64,000 nucleotides of DNA from Johnsonella sp. (GTDB lineage Bacteria; Bacillota; Clostridia; Lachnospirales; Lachnospiraceae), in contig JAUMWW010000011.1 in assembly GCA_030529445.1 (NCBI GenBank), positions 30,597-94,596 on the forward strand, given 5' to 3'. Both the position numbers and the translations under genes were made by a program. Below the pieces are notes generated by a model. It did not search any database, was not told the DNA's origin, and saw nothing but the letters and a program-made list of their open reading frames with translations. Shown here in pieces: positions 17,689 to 26,258 of this stretch. How positions within the stretch are numbered: the first letter of the stretch is position 1; the number at the start of each line of letters is the position of its first letter.

Positions 17689-19141
17689 CTTCTTCCTCCT
17701 CAACTTTGCTCTTTCCTGTACTCTGGGGCTCATATCCCTGATATCCCGACTCCGCGCTGTAATTTGCATCCAATACGGCATTTACGAGATCATAGCCTGA
17801 ATTGCCGACGATAACCACTCTTACGCCGAGCTGCTCTTCGATATCGCTGCGGCTCAAATCGTCCAAGAGCACCTCTTCGTTGCTCCTGAACATATTGATC
17901 GAGAGCAGGAGCCTTTCTCCCAGCTCCCTGCCCTTAAGCTGGGCAATAATATCTCTTCCGGTCAGGAGCCCGGTTACGGTAATGCTTTCTCCGAAAAATT
18001 CGTTCCTGATCGGATAAAGATGAATTTTGATATGGGGGTGTGTTTTCTCTATCTCCGAGGCAAGCTCACGGAGAACGGAATAGGGAAGCTTTCCCGTCGC
18101 AATGCTGATCTGCGTTTTTTCCCTTCTTTTCCCGCTTCGTTTTTTTCCTTTTGGCAATCTCCCCGCTTTTTTCTTCCTGCCGGGGTTTTCCAGCGCGTCC
18201 CTGACCTCCTCCTTCAAAAGCCTGAGCATTCCCACTCCGTTGCCCAGCTGAATATAACCGTCATATCTTTCTTCCTCCGGAAGCTCTTTTTCCGCAAGAA
18301 GATAAAACTCATCACTTGCATGTATAAAATGCATGCCGGCTTTTTCCATCGCAAGCTTCTGGTAGCGCTCTATGATCTCTATCGTCTCTATCGCGCTCTC
18401 CTTATCGATCAGCTCAAGCCTCGCCAGCTTATCCCTGTACTTCGTTACGCCCACCGGCACCACCGATACCGATTCCATCACCGGAAGATATTTCATCAGA
18501 TCTCCCAAAGTGCGCTCCAGCTCCTCCTTATCGTTATATCCCTTACACATCACGATCTGTCCGTTCATCGGGATATTGTTCTCATAAAGCTTATCCAGAT
18601 AGCGCAATGCGCTTCCGGCAAATCGATTATGCAGCATGCGCACCCTGAGCTTCGGGTTTGTCGTATGGATGGAGATATTGATCGGCGCGAGCTTGAATTC
18701 TATGATTCTGTCGATATCTCTCTCGCTCATATTGGTCAGCGTAATATAGTTTCCCTGCAAAAAGGAAAGCCTCGAATCATCATCCTTAAAATAAAGCGTT
18801 TCCCTCATTCCCGGAGGCATCTGATCGATAAAGCAGAATACGCATTTATTGGTGCAGGATCTGTACTCGCTCATCAGCCCGGAATCAAATTCTATCCCCA
18901 GATCCTCATAATCATGCTCTATCTCCAGCTCCCATTCCTCGCCGTTTTCTTTCAGAATCAGCATATTGATGCTTTCGGAATTGATATAAAATCGATAATC
19001 CAGAGCATCCTCTATGCTATGCCCGTCAATCGACAAAAGCCTGTCTCCCGGCTTGATCTCGAGCTCCTCCGCGATGGAACCCGGGGCAACCGCCTGAATC
19101 AGATGTCCCCCGGTATTTGTGTTTCTCTCTCTTTCTTCCAT
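17681..19141 (-). CDS. DUF512 family protein: PDZ plus radical-SAM-like Fe-S protein
   Basis: A 486-residue cytosolic protein. Residues about 10-80 form a PDZ-like domain ([29 protein letters not shown]). [18 protein letters not shown] segment with three spaced cysteines follows near residue 103, then [12 protein letters not shown] and a TIM-barrel-like stretch, and finally the DUF512 domain near the C-terminus ([29 protein letters not shown]). The cysteine pattern (CX3CX2C) resembles radical SAM proteins. A basic insert [20 protein letters not shown] lies near residue 320. Function is unknown. It commonly precedes der in Firmicutes, which hints at a ribosome or RNA link. The acidic tail EEEED overlaps the der start. 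Confidence 0.9.
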   Translation of the reverse strand: MEERERNTNTGGHLIQAVAPGSIAEELEIKPGDRLLSIDGHSIEDALDYRFYINSESINMLILKENGEEWELEIEHDYEDLGIEFDSGLMSEYRSCTNKCVFCFIDQMPPGMRETLYFKDDDSRLSFLQGNYITLTNMSERDIDRIIEFKLAPINISIHTTNPKLRVRMLHNRFAGSALRYLDKLYENNIPMNGQIVMCKGYNDKEELERTLGDLMKYLPVMESVSVVPVGVTKYRDKLARLELIDKESAIETIEIIERYQKLAMEKAGMHFIHASDEFYLLAEKELPEEERYDGYIQLGNGVGMLRLLKEEVRDALENPGRKKKAGRLPKGKKRSGKRREKTQISIATGKLPYSVLRELASEIEKTHPHIKIHLYPIRNEFFGESITVTGLLTGRDIIAQLKGRELGERLLLSINMFRSNEEVLLDDLSRSDIEEQLGVRVVIVGNSGYDLVNAVLDANYSAESGYQGYEPQSTGKSKVEEEEDE

Positions 19142-19230
19142 AATATTCTTTCTGTATACTTCATCTTCGCATCAGACTGAAAATTTTCCCGTTCCGGTCC
19201 GAGCGCTTACCTGATTTCCTTGATTTCCCC

Positions 19231-19261
19231 GCTTATGCCGCAGGTCTTATGCGGCATAAGC
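19231..19261 (-). promoter_or_regulatory. Perfect 12-bp hairpin in leader of DUF512-der-plsY-gpsA operon
   Basis: GCTTATGCCGCA and TGCGGCATAAGC flank a 7-base loop. Reading the minus strand it begins about ten bases after the predicted transcription start and has no uridine run behind it. It could be a 5' stabilising stem or a protein or ribosome control site. Confidence 0.6.
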
Positions 19262-19277
19262 TCTCATCAGCAAGTAT

Positions 19278-19306
19278 ATCATAGCAATACGAATAATTTT
19301 TGTAAA
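19278..19306 (-). promoter_or_regulatory. Promoter of DUF512-der-plsY-gpsA
   Basis: On the minus strand TTTACA, a 17-base spacer and TATGAT; each hexamer is one base off consensus. It lies about 140 bases before the DUF512 start. Confidence 0.75.
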
Positions 19307-19323
19307 GAAAAGAAGCTCCGAGA

Positions 19324-19353
19324 TTGACTTATCCCATTGAAAAATGTTATAAA
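19324..19353 (+). promoter_or_regulatory. Promoter of prs
   Basis: TTGACT, an 18-base spacer and TATAAA on the plus strand, about 120 bases before the prs start. Confidence 0.65.
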
Positions 19354-19472
19354 ATATATGCGATAAATCCATGCTTCATTTTCCGGAAAGGAAAGAAAGA
19401 CTTTTTTCGCTTCGGAAAGTACCCGGCAATTCGGATGCCGTTCATGGATGATAGACGGATTTGGAGGAACTT

Positions 19473-20687
19473 ATGTCAAATAAATATGTTTTTAGCGAAC
19501 AGCTTCCGGTTGCCCCGCTTAAGATTGCCGCCCTGAAAAGCTGTACGGATCTTGCTTCAAAGGTCAATGACCATATCGTTGCATTCAGAAAAAATGACAG
19601 CAAGGAGCTTGCGCTTAAGAAGGAAAGCCTGCATTACCGGGGATATGACGCCCCGAGCTATCTCTTAAGTCTGGATTGTCCCCGCTTCGGTACCGGCGAG
19701 GGAAAGGGTATCATACACGAATCTGTCCGGGGCACGGATGTCTTCGTTATGGCGGATGTGATGAATCACTCCCTTACCTATACGGTAAACGGCTTTGTGA
19801 ACCATATGTCTCCCGATGATCATTATCAGGATATGAAGCGCATCATCAGCGCGAGCATCGCTACCGCACATAGGGTTACCGTCATCATGCCCTTCCTCTA
19901 TGAGGGAAGGCAGCATAAGAGAATCAAGCGGGAATCTTTGGACTGTGCATATGCTCTGGAGGAACTCGTTTCCATGGGAGTAAGCAATATTATTACCTTC
20001 GATGCCCATGATCCCAGGGTGCAGAATGCGATTCCCCTGCATGGATTCGATAATTTCATGCCGACCCACCACATCATGAAGGCGGTGTTTAGCCGGCTTC
20101 CCGATATCAGAATCGATAAGGATCATCTGATGATCATCAGCCCCGATGAGGGCGCGATGAACAGAGCAGTTTATCTTGCCAATAATCTCGGCGTGGATAT
20201 GGGAATGTTCTATAAAAGGCGCGACTACTCAAGAGTCGTGGGCGGACGAAACCCCATCGTAGCACATGAATTTCTGGGAAGCGGCGTGGAAGGGAAGACC
20301 GTCATCATCATGGACGATATGATCTCTTCCGGTGAATCCATGATCGACACGGCAAAGGAGCTTAAGGAAAGAAAGGCGGGAAGAGTCATTCTCTGCGCCA
20401 CCTTCGGTCTCTTCACAAACGGATTCGATAAATTTGACGAAGCGCACCATAACGGTCTCTTCGATTATGTATGCACGACGAACTTAAGCTATAGAGATCC
20501 CTCTCTTTTGGAGAAGCCCTGGTATATCGAAGCGGATATCAGCAAATATCTCGCCGCCATCATCAATTCTTTAAACCATGATGTTTCGATCGAGAAGGTG
20601 CTCTCATCAACGACCAAGCTTCAGTCTCTGGTTCAGAAATACAATAAATCCGGAGACGGATACGATTATATCGGAAAAATCGTATAA
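19473..20687 (+). CDS. prs: Ribose-phosphate pyrophosphokinase, long form
   Basis: A 404-residue enzyme that makes PRPP from ribose 5-phosphate and ATP for purine, pyrimidine, histidine and NAD synthesis. Recognisable parts are RGTDVFVMADV, MPFLYEGRQHKRIKRESLDCAYALEEL, FDAHDP (metal-binding), the KRRDYSRVVGGR flexible loop and the PRPP loop VIIMDDMISSGES. It is about 90 residues longer than the usual 315, with insertions near the N-terminus and between catalytic segments. The PRPP loop carries SSG where classical enzymes have DTAG. The ATG at 19473 follows GGAGG; a TTG four codons earlier is rejected. It faces the purine genes and shares a terminator with purA. Confidence 0.9.
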   Translation: MSNKYVFSEQLPVAPLKIAALKSCTDLASKVNDHIVAFRKNDSKELALKKESLHYRGYDAPSYLLSLDCPRFGTGEGKGIIHESVRGTDVFVMADVMNHSLTYTVNGFVNHMSPDDHYQDMKRIISASIATAHRVTVIMPFLYEGRQHKRIKRESLDCAYALEELVSMGVSNIITFDAHDPRVQNAIPLHGFDNFMPTHHIMKAVFSRLPDIRIDKDHLMIISPDEGAMNRAVYLANNLGVDMGMFYKRRDYSRVVGGRNPIVAHEFLGSGVEGKTVIIMDDMISSGESMIDTAKELKERKAGRVILCATFGLFTNGFDKFDEAHHNGLFDYVCTTNLSYRDPSLLEKPWYIEADISKYLAAIINSLNHDVSIEKVLSSTTKLQSLVQKYNKSGDGYDYIGKIV

Positions 20688-20743
20688 TTTCGGGATTTTA
20701 AAACGGTATTTATCCGCTTTTGTTTCTTTCATTTATGCGATAG

Positions 20744-20777
20744 AAAATGCGATCGGATTCCCCGATCGCATTTTTGT
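20744..20777. terminator. Bidirectional terminator between prs and purA
   Basis: A perfect 12-bp stem, AAATGCGATCGG with CCGATCGCATTT and a 5-base loop. Plus-strand transcripts end in TTTTTGTG and minus-strand transcripts in TTTTCTATC. Both genes converge here. Confidence 0.9.
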
Positions 20778-20791
20778 GTTAAATTCTCCGA

Positions 20792-22069
20792 CTATCTGTA
20801 GATGATCTCGTCTCTTCCCGGTCCGTTGCTGATCATTCTGATCGGAACCTCGATTTCCTTTTCGATAAACTCTATATAATTCCTGCAATTTTGCGGGAGA
20901 TCTTCGTATTTTTTGATTCCTCTGATCTCGCTCTTCCAGCCCGGGAGATACTCGTATACGGGCTTTGCCTTCTTCAGCATGCTTGTGGTCGGAAAGTCTT
21001 TGACTATCTTTCCTTCGATTTCATATCCTACGCAAACCGGGAGCTCTTCCAAATAGCCCAGCACATCCAAAACGGTCAGTACAACCTGAGTCGCTCCCTG
21101 TATCCGACAGCCGTATCTGCTCGCCACCGCATCGAACCATCCCATGCGCCTCGGTCTGCCCGTCGTAACGCCGTACTCTCCGCCGTCTCCACCTCTTCTT
21201 CTGAGTTCGTCCGCAGCCTTCTCGTCCGGGATCTCGGAAACAAATTCCCCTCCCCCGACCGCACTGGAATAAGCCTTTACCACGGCGATGATGTCCTTGA
21301 TCTCATATGGCGCGATTCCGGCACCGATTGCGCCGTATGCGGCAAGCGTGGAGGAGGAAGTCACCATGGGATAAATGCCGTGATCCGGATCTTTCAGAGA
21401 GCCGAGCTGACCCTCCAGAAGAATTTCCTTCCCCTCCTTCAGCGCCTGATGAAGAAAAGCGCTCGTATCGCATACATAGGGTTTAATCATCTCCCTGTAG
21501 TTTCTGAGCGTCTCCATGAGCTCTCCTTGGTCAAGCTCCGGCTTTTTGTAAAGATGCTTGAATAATACGTTTTTAATATCGCATATTTTCTTTATCTTTT
21601 CTTTCAGCCCTTCCTCATCGAAGAGTTCGCTCACCTGAATTCCTATTTTGGCATATTTATCGGCATAAAAGGGGGCAATCCCCGACTTTGTGGAACCGAA
21701 CGCCGCACCCGCCAGCCTTTCCTCCTCATAAGTATCCTGCAGGATATGATAGGGCATCAAAAGCTGCGCCCTGTCCGATACCAGAATTTTAGGCTTCGGA
21801 ACATTGCGCTCAAGCAAAGCATCCAGCTCTTTGACGAAAAACGGTATATTGAAAGCCACTCCGTTGCCGATAATACTTGTCGTATGATCATAGAAAATAC
21901 CCGAGGGCAGCAGATGAAGCGCAAACTTTCCGTAATGATTGATAATGGTATGCCCCGCATTGCTTCCTCCCTGAAAGCGAATGATAATATCCGCTTTTTT
22001 TGCAAGCATATCCGTTATTTTTCCCTTTCCCTCATCTCCCCAGTTTGCTCCGACAATTGCTCTTACCAT
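20792..22069 (-). CDS. purA: Adenylosuccinate synthetase
   Basis: A 425-residue enzyme converting IMP and aspartate to adenylosuccinate with GTP. It opens with VRAIVGANWGDEGKGKITDMLA (the GDEGKGK phosphate loop) and continues with FQGGSNAGHTI, the GITVE-type region LLEGQLGSLKDPDHGIYPMVTSS, and TTGRPRRMGWFDAVASRYG. The sequence is more divergent than typical PurA in the middle (for example ISELF/IKKI insert), but all active-site segments are present. Last gene of purC-purB-purA, 49 bases after purB. Confidence 0.95.
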   Translation of the reverse strand: MVRAIVGANWGDEGKGKITDMLAKKADIIIRFQGGSNAGHTIINHYGKFALHLLPSGIFYDHTTSIIGNGVAFNIPFFVKELDALLERNVPKPKILVSDRAQLLMPYHILQDTYEEERLAGAAFGSTKSGIAPFYADKYAKIGIQVSELFDEEGLKEKIKKICDIKNVLFKHLYKKPELDQGELMETLRNYREMIKPYVCDTSAFLHQALKEGKEILLEGQLGSLKDPDHGIYPMVTSSSTLAAYGAIGAGIAPYEIKDIIAVVKAYSSAVGGGEFVSEIPDEKAADELRRRGGDGGEYGVTTGRPRRMGWFDAVASRYGCRIQGATQVVLTVLDVLGYLEELPVCVGYEIEGKIVKDFPTTSMLKKAKPVYEYLPGWKSEIRGIKKYEDLPQNCRNYIEFIEKEIEVPIRMISNGPGRDEIIYR

Positions 22070-22118
22070 ATCCTTACCTCCGATTATTATTTAAGATAAA
22101 ACCTGCTTAAATCCGATT

Positions 22119-23549
22119 TTATACATTGATTTCCGCCTTGATTCCCAGATCCTGTCTATGGCTTTCGAGGATGGGCTCGATGTATTCGTCGATAAACTCC
22201 TCCGTCTGCTCTGCGCTTCTTCCGATATATTTCGATGCGTCCATCGCTTCCGAAAGCGACTCCCGGCTGAGATTAAATACCTCATCCTTTGCGATCAGCT
22301 CCAGAAGATTGTTTTCTTTTCCTTCCTCCTTGACCCGTCTTCCCGCTTCGACGGAGAGCTTTCTGATCCTTTCATGCAGCTCCTGTCTGTCTTTTCCCTG
22401 CTTCACCGCCGCCATCATGATATTCTCCGTAGCCATAAAGGGCAGCTCCTCTGCAAGATGCTTTTCAATCACCTTCGGATAAACCACCAGACCGTCTACG
22501 ATATTCAGATAGAGATCCAAAATCCCGTCCGCGGCAAGAAAGCCTTCCGGAATCGAGATTCTCTTATTGGCGGAATCATCCAGCGTCCGTTCAAACCACT
22601 GTGTGGCAGCCGTCAGCATGGGATTCATCATATCGCTCAGCAGATAATTGGAAAGCGCCGCCATCCTCTCGCTCCTCATCGGATTTCTCTTATATGCCAT
22701 CGCCGAGGAGCCGATTTGATTTTTCTCAAATGGTTCCTCTATTTCCTTCAGATGAGCAAGCAGCCTGATATCGTTGGAAAACTTATGCGCCGACTGGGCG
22801 ATTCCCGCAAGCAGGGCAAGCACTCTGGCGTCAAACTTCCGGGAATAGGTCTGCCCGGAAACCGGTACGGAAGAGGAAAATCCCATTTTATCCGCTATGA
22901 TTTGATCCAGTCTTTTAATCTTTTCATGATCTCCTTCGAAAAGCTCGACAAAGGATGCCTGTGTTCCCGTCGTTCCCTTACAGCCCAAAAGCTTCATGTT
23001 CTCAAGCAGACGGCTGATTTCTTCATAATCCGTCATCAGATCATAGAGCCATAAAGAGGCTCTCTTCCCCACCGTAGTCGGCTGCGCAGGCTGAAAATGC
23101 GTAAACGCAAGCGTGGGAAGCGCCTTATATTTCAATGCAAAACCGGAAAGCAGATGCATCGCATTGACGAGCTTCTTTCTGATCAGGATCAGAGCCTCCC
23201 TCATCAGGATGAGATCCGTATTGTCTCCCACATAGCAGCTCGTCGCACCGAGATGAATGATTCCCTTTGCCTTCAGGCACTGCACTCCATATGCATAGAC
23301 ATGGCTCATCACATCGTGGCGAACCTCTTTTTCTCTCTGTATCGCGGTTTCAAAATTGATATCATCCTGATATTTTTTTAATTCCTCCACCTGCTCCTCG
23401 GTGATATTCAGACCGAGCTCTCTCTGCGCCTCCGCCAATGCGACCCAGAGCCTCCTCCAGGTTCTGAATTTTTTTTCCGGAGAAAAAATATACTGCATCT
23501 GCCTGCTCGCATATCTTTCCGAGAGCGGGCTCATATATCTGTCATGCAT
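22119..23549 (-). CDS. purB: Adenylosuccinate lyase
   Basis: A 476-residue lyase of the fumarase/aspartase superfamily acting twice in purine synthesis (on SAICAR and on adenylosuccinate). Visible are SERYASRQMQYIFSPEKKFRTWRRLW, the catalytic-histidine region VMSHVYAYG, LGATSCYVGDNTDL, THFQPAQPTTVGKRA and the signature SSAMAYKRNPMRSERM. It follows purC after 95 bases that hold a hairpin. Confidence 0.97.
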   Translation of the reverse strand: MHDRYMSPLSERYASRQMQYIFSPEKKFRTWRRLWVALAEAQRELGLNITEEQVEELKKYQDDINFETAIQREKEVRHDVMSHVYAYGVQCLKAKGIIHLGATSCYVGDNTDLILMREALILIRKKLVNAMHLLSGFALKYKALPTLAFTHFQPAQPTTVGKRASLWLYDLMTDYEEISRLLENMKLLGCKGTTGTQASFVELFEGDHEKIKRLDQIIADKMGFSSSVPVSGQTYSRKFDARVLALLAGIAQSAHKFSNDIRLLAHLKEIEEPFEKNQIGSSAMAYKRNPMRSERMAALSNYLLSDMMNPMLTAATQWFERTLDDSANKRISIPEGFLAADGILDLYLNIVDGLVVYPKVIEKHLAEELPFMATENIMMAAVKQGKDRQELHERIRKLSVEAGRRVKEEGKENNLLELIAKDEVFNLSRESLSEAMDASKYIGRSAEQTEEFIDEYIEPILESHRQDLGIKAEINV

Positions 23550-23604
23550 AAATCAATCCTTTCCGTGTCTCCACTATGGACTTTTGCCCCTGTCATCAAT
23601 GAAG

Positions 23605-23634
23605 AGACCTTTAGAACGGCTATCCTAAAGGTCT
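23605..23634 (-). promoter_or_regulatory. Hairpin between purC and purB
   Basis: A perfect 10-bp stem, AGACCTTTAG with CTAAAGGTCT around a 10-base loop. On the coding (minus) strand it is followed by CTCTTCATTG rather than a uridine run, so it may be a weak attenuator or mRNA-processing stem. On the plus strand CTTTTTC follows. Confidence 0.55.
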
Positions 23635-23644
23635 GCTTTTTCGA

Positions 23645-24370
23645 TTATTCCCCATCCTTTCCGTCGGGGATGATCCTTTTGTATACTTCCCGATACGCAT
23701 CCTCTACATTTCCGAGGTCCCTGCGAAATCTGTCCTTATCCAGCTTTTCATGCGTTTCCTTATCCCATAGCCTGCAGGTATCCGGTGTGATCTCTCCCGT
23801 GAGCACAAGCTCCTTTTCTTTATCCCTTCCGAAGCTAAGCTTAAAATCAATCAAATCCATGTTTTTCTCTGCAAAATACTTCTCCAAAACCTGATTGATC
23901 CTGAATGCATAAGCCGCTATTTTATCTATTTCTTCTCGGGATGCCAGTTCCATCGCCAAAACATAATACCCGTTGATCATCGGATGATCCAACTCCTCGT
24001 TCTGATATGAAAACTCCAGTATCGGAGAGAAAAACCTCCTGCCCTCCTCTATTCCGATTTTTTCTTCCACATCCTTGGAGGCATAGTTTCTGATTCTCAC
24101 GATGAGGGGGATGGGAGAAAGCTTTTTAACCGCGCTCTCATTCGGAGCGATTTCCTCTATGAAATGGGTCCGAATGCCGTTTTTTTCAAGCAGCCTGAAT
24201 ACATGAGCGCTTATTCGGTTATTGATCACGCCTCTGCCCTCGATCAGCGCTTTTTTCTCTCCTCTGCGGCTTGTCAGTTCATCCTTATGGGAAAGAATCA
24301 ATATTTCAGGATCTTCGGTCGAATAGATCGTCTTTCCTCCTCCCTCATAGATCTGTTCCTGCTTTTGCAT
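23645..24370 (-). CDS. purC: Phosphoribosylaminoimidazole-succinocarboxamide synthase (canonical copy)
   Basis: A 241-residue SAICAR synthetase joining CAIR and aspartate with ATP. It has IYEGGGKTIYSTED, HKDELTS, the VRIRNYASKD core, LIDFKLSFGRD and the C-terminal LTGEITPDTCRLWD signature that holds catalytic residues. The classical GDEISPDSCRLWD is slightly altered (LTGEI). First gene of the purC-purB-purA set with its own promoter. A second family member lies at 50588-51274. Confidence 0.95.
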   Translation of the reverse strand: MQKQEQIYEGGGKTIYSTEDPEILILSHKDELTSRRGEKKALIEGRGVINNRISAHVFRLLEKNGIRTHFIEEIAPNESAVKKLSPIPLIVRIRNYASKDVEEKIGIEEGRRFFSPILEFSYQNEELDHPMINGYYVLAMELASREEIDKIAAYAFRINQVLEKYFAEKNMDLIDFKLSFGRDKEKELVLTGEITPDTCRLWDKETHEKLDKDRFRRDLGNVEDAYREVYKRIIPDGKDGE

Positions 24371-24418
24371 AAGCTGAGTTATCCTTTCCGTTTCGCTTAT
24401 TCTTACATAACCTTAGTG

Positions 24419-24447
24419 ATTATAATACAAATCCCCGAATTTGTTAA
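24419..24447 (-). promoter_or_regulatory. Promoter of purC-purB-purA
   Basis: On the minus strand TTAACA, a 17-base spacer and an exact TATAAT. The leader to the purC start is only about 40 bases, too short for a purine riboswitch. Confidence 0.8.
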
Positions 24448-24476
24448 GCATAAGCGTATCTTCCTTCTTTAATTTT

Positions 24477-25232
24477 TTAACCGATCACGTCCTGCATCGA
24501 ATATAAGCCCTTTGGCTTGGATACGATAAAGAGCGCCGCCTTGATTGCTCCTTTTGCAAATACCTTATTGGAATACGCCTTATGAGAAAATACGAGCACC
24601 TCATCCTCTCCGGCATAATAAATATCGTGCTCTCCGGCAATATTTCCTCCTCTTACCGAATTGATGCCGATTTCCTTATCCGGTCTTTTCTCATTTCTCT
24701 CTCTTCTGGAAAATACGAATTGATAATCTCCTCCGAGAGCGGTATTGAGAGATTCCGCCAAAGATAATGCGGTTCCGCTGGGAGCGTCCACCTTTCTCCT
24801 ATGATGCTTTTCCACGATTTCGATATCGAATCCCTCCGGTGAAAGTACCTTTGCCGCATCCGCGAGCAGCTTATGCAGGAGGTTGATGCCGAGAGAAAGA
24901 TTGGAAGAAAATAAGAGAGGAATTTCTCCTGCCGCCTTATCCACCTTCTTAAGCTGAGCCTCGCTCAGACCTGTGGTGGCAAGCACGAGGGGGAGCTTTC
25001 TCCTGACCGCCTCGTCCAGAAGCTCATCCATCGCCTCCGCCCTCGAAAAATCGACGATGACCTCGGCACTCTCCTTAACTTCGGAAAGAGAGGAGTACAC
25101 CGGATAATCATAAAGCTGCTTCCCGTCGGGACTGACTCCCGCAACGATCTTCGCCTCTTCTCCTTCTTTTACGAGTTCGCTGATCACTCTTCCCATCGCT
25201 CCGTTACAGCCAAACATTATCATTTTTATCAT
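24477..25232 (-). CDS. dapB: 4-hydroxy-tetrahydrodipicolinate reductase
   Basis: A 251-residue enzyme of the lysine/diaminopimelate pathway. It begins MIKMIMFGCNGAMGRVISEL (nucleotide-binding GxxGxMG), then VIVDFSRAEAM, LATTGLS, IVEKHHRRKVDAPSGTAL (catalytic histidine and lysine) and SVRGGNIAGEHDIYYAGEDE. It reduces the DapA product. Co-transcribed with dapA, 25 bases apart. Confidence 0.97.
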   Translation of the reverse strand: MIKMIMFGCNGAMGRVISELVKEGEEAKIVAGVSPDGKQLYDYPVYSSLSEVKESAEVIVDFSRAEAMDELLDEAVRRKLPLVLATTGLSEAQLKKVDKAAGEIPLLFSSNLSLGINLLHKLLADAAKVLSPEGFDIEIVEKHHRRKVDAPSGTALSLAESLNTALGGDYQFVFSRRERNEKRPDKEIGINSVRGGNIAGEHDIYYAGEDEVLVFSHKAYSNKVFAKGAIKAALFIVSKPKGLYSMQDVIG

Positions 25233-25256
25233 ATCGGATACCGCCTTTTCTGATTT

Positions 25257-26147
25257 TTATAGTATGCCATATTCTTTCATTGCTTTTTCCAGCTTCTTTC
25301 TGTTCTCCTCCTCCATCTCGCAAAGCGGAAGCCGGAGTCCGCCGACCGCTTTCCCCTGCATATTCATCGCGGCTTTTACGGGAATGGGATTGACTTCGGA
25401 GAATAACTGGTTGATCAGATCCAATGCCTCGATCTGCATCCGTGCGGCTTTTTTCACCTCTCCGTCGAGCATCGCTCTGCACAGATCATGGGTCCGGCGG
25501 GGAGCGATATTGCTCAGCACAGAGATCACGCCCTTTCCTCCGAGCGCCATCAGCGGAATGATCTGATCATCGTTTCCGGAATAATAATCGATCTGCGCAT
25601 CGCCGCAGAGCCTTATCGTTCTTGCGATTGCCGAGAAATCTCCGCTCGCCTCCTTTACTCCCACGATGTTTTTTACATTTCTGATCAGATATGCCGTCGT
25701 TTCGGGCTTCATCACAAGCCCCGTTCTTCCCGGAATATGGTAAAGCAGGATGGGAAGCTTTACCGAATCGGCAATTTCGGTATAATGCCTGATCAGGCCC
25801 TTCTGCGTCGCCTTATTATAATAGGGGGTGACAAGTAAAAGTCCGTCGACTCCGGCTTTTTCTGCCTCTACGGAAAGATGGATCGAAGTCTTCGTGCAGT
25901 TTGATCCGGTTCCGGCAATGACCGGTATTCTTCCTCCCACGATCTGTACGCTCCGCTCAATAACCTTTAACTGCTCCTCTATCGTCAGAGTCGCCGCCTC
26001 TCCCGTCGTCCCGCAGGCGATAATCGCATCCGTTCCTCCGGCAATCTGCTCCTCCAGCAGTTCTTCGAGCTTTTTATAGTTTACGGAACCGTCCTCTGAA
26101 AAAGGGGTGATCAATGCCACACCTGCTCCCTCAAAAATGGCAGCCAT
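25257..26147 (-). CDS. dapA: 4-hydroxy-tetrahydrodipicolinate synthase
   Basis: A 296-residue class I aldolase condensing pyruvate with aspartate semialdehyde. Motifs: GVALITPF, CGTTGEAATLT, GTGSN, LLVTPYYNKATQKGL, LYHIPGRTG and VGVKEASGDF with the Schiff-base lysine. The ATG at 26147 has AGGAGG eight bases upstream; a TTG two codons earlier is unlikely. Confidence 0.97.
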   Translation of the reverse strand: MAAIFEGAGVALITPFSEDGSVNYKKLEELLEEQIAGGTDAIIACGTTGEAATLTIEEQLKVIERSVQIVGGRIPVIAGTGSNCTKTSIHLSVEAEKAGVDGLLLVTPYYNKATQKGLIRHYTEIADSVKLPILLYHIPGRTGLVMKPETTAYLIRNVKNIVGVKEASGDFSAIARTIRLCGDAQIDYYSGNDDQIIPLMALGGKGVISVLSNIAPRRTHDLCRAMLDGEVKKAARMQIEALDLINQLFSEVNPIPVKAAMNMQGKAVGGLRLPLCEMEEENRKKLEKAMKEYGIL

Positions 26148-26180
26148 ATTCAAAACCTCCTCTGTGCAATCATTATTTAT

Positions 26181-26209
26181 ATTTTACACCGATTCCCCGA
26201 AAGCGTCAA
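26181..26209 (-). promoter_or_regulatory. Promoter of dapA-dapB
   Basis: On the minus strand TTGACG, a 17-base spacer and TAAAAT, about 35 bases before the dapA start. A GAAAGCG/CGCTTTC inverted repeat overlaps the -35 side and might be the tail of the upstream gene's transcript. Confidence 0.75.
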
Positions 26210-26258
26210 TCAATCCTCGCTTTCAGGCGGCTTTTTTCTTTCTCTTTCAGATATTTTC

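Larger units (their letters stand above)
19142..19472. other. Divergent 331-bp control region between DUF512 gene and prs
   Basis: This gap holds back-to-back promoters (19278-19306 minus, 19324-19353 plus) only 17 bases apart. It also has a 12-bp hairpin in the minus-strand leader and a plus-strand leader of about 110 bases with no clear structure. I see no gene in it. Confidence 0.7.

Noticed and set aside
18020..19180. Long plus-strand open frame opposite the DUF512 gene
   Set aside because: Antisense of a well-supported gene; it runs through that gene's promoter region and has no family features.
24371..24476. Purine riboswitch before purC
   Set aside because: The predicted promoter leaves a leader of about 40 bases and none of the conserved aptamer loops can be found.
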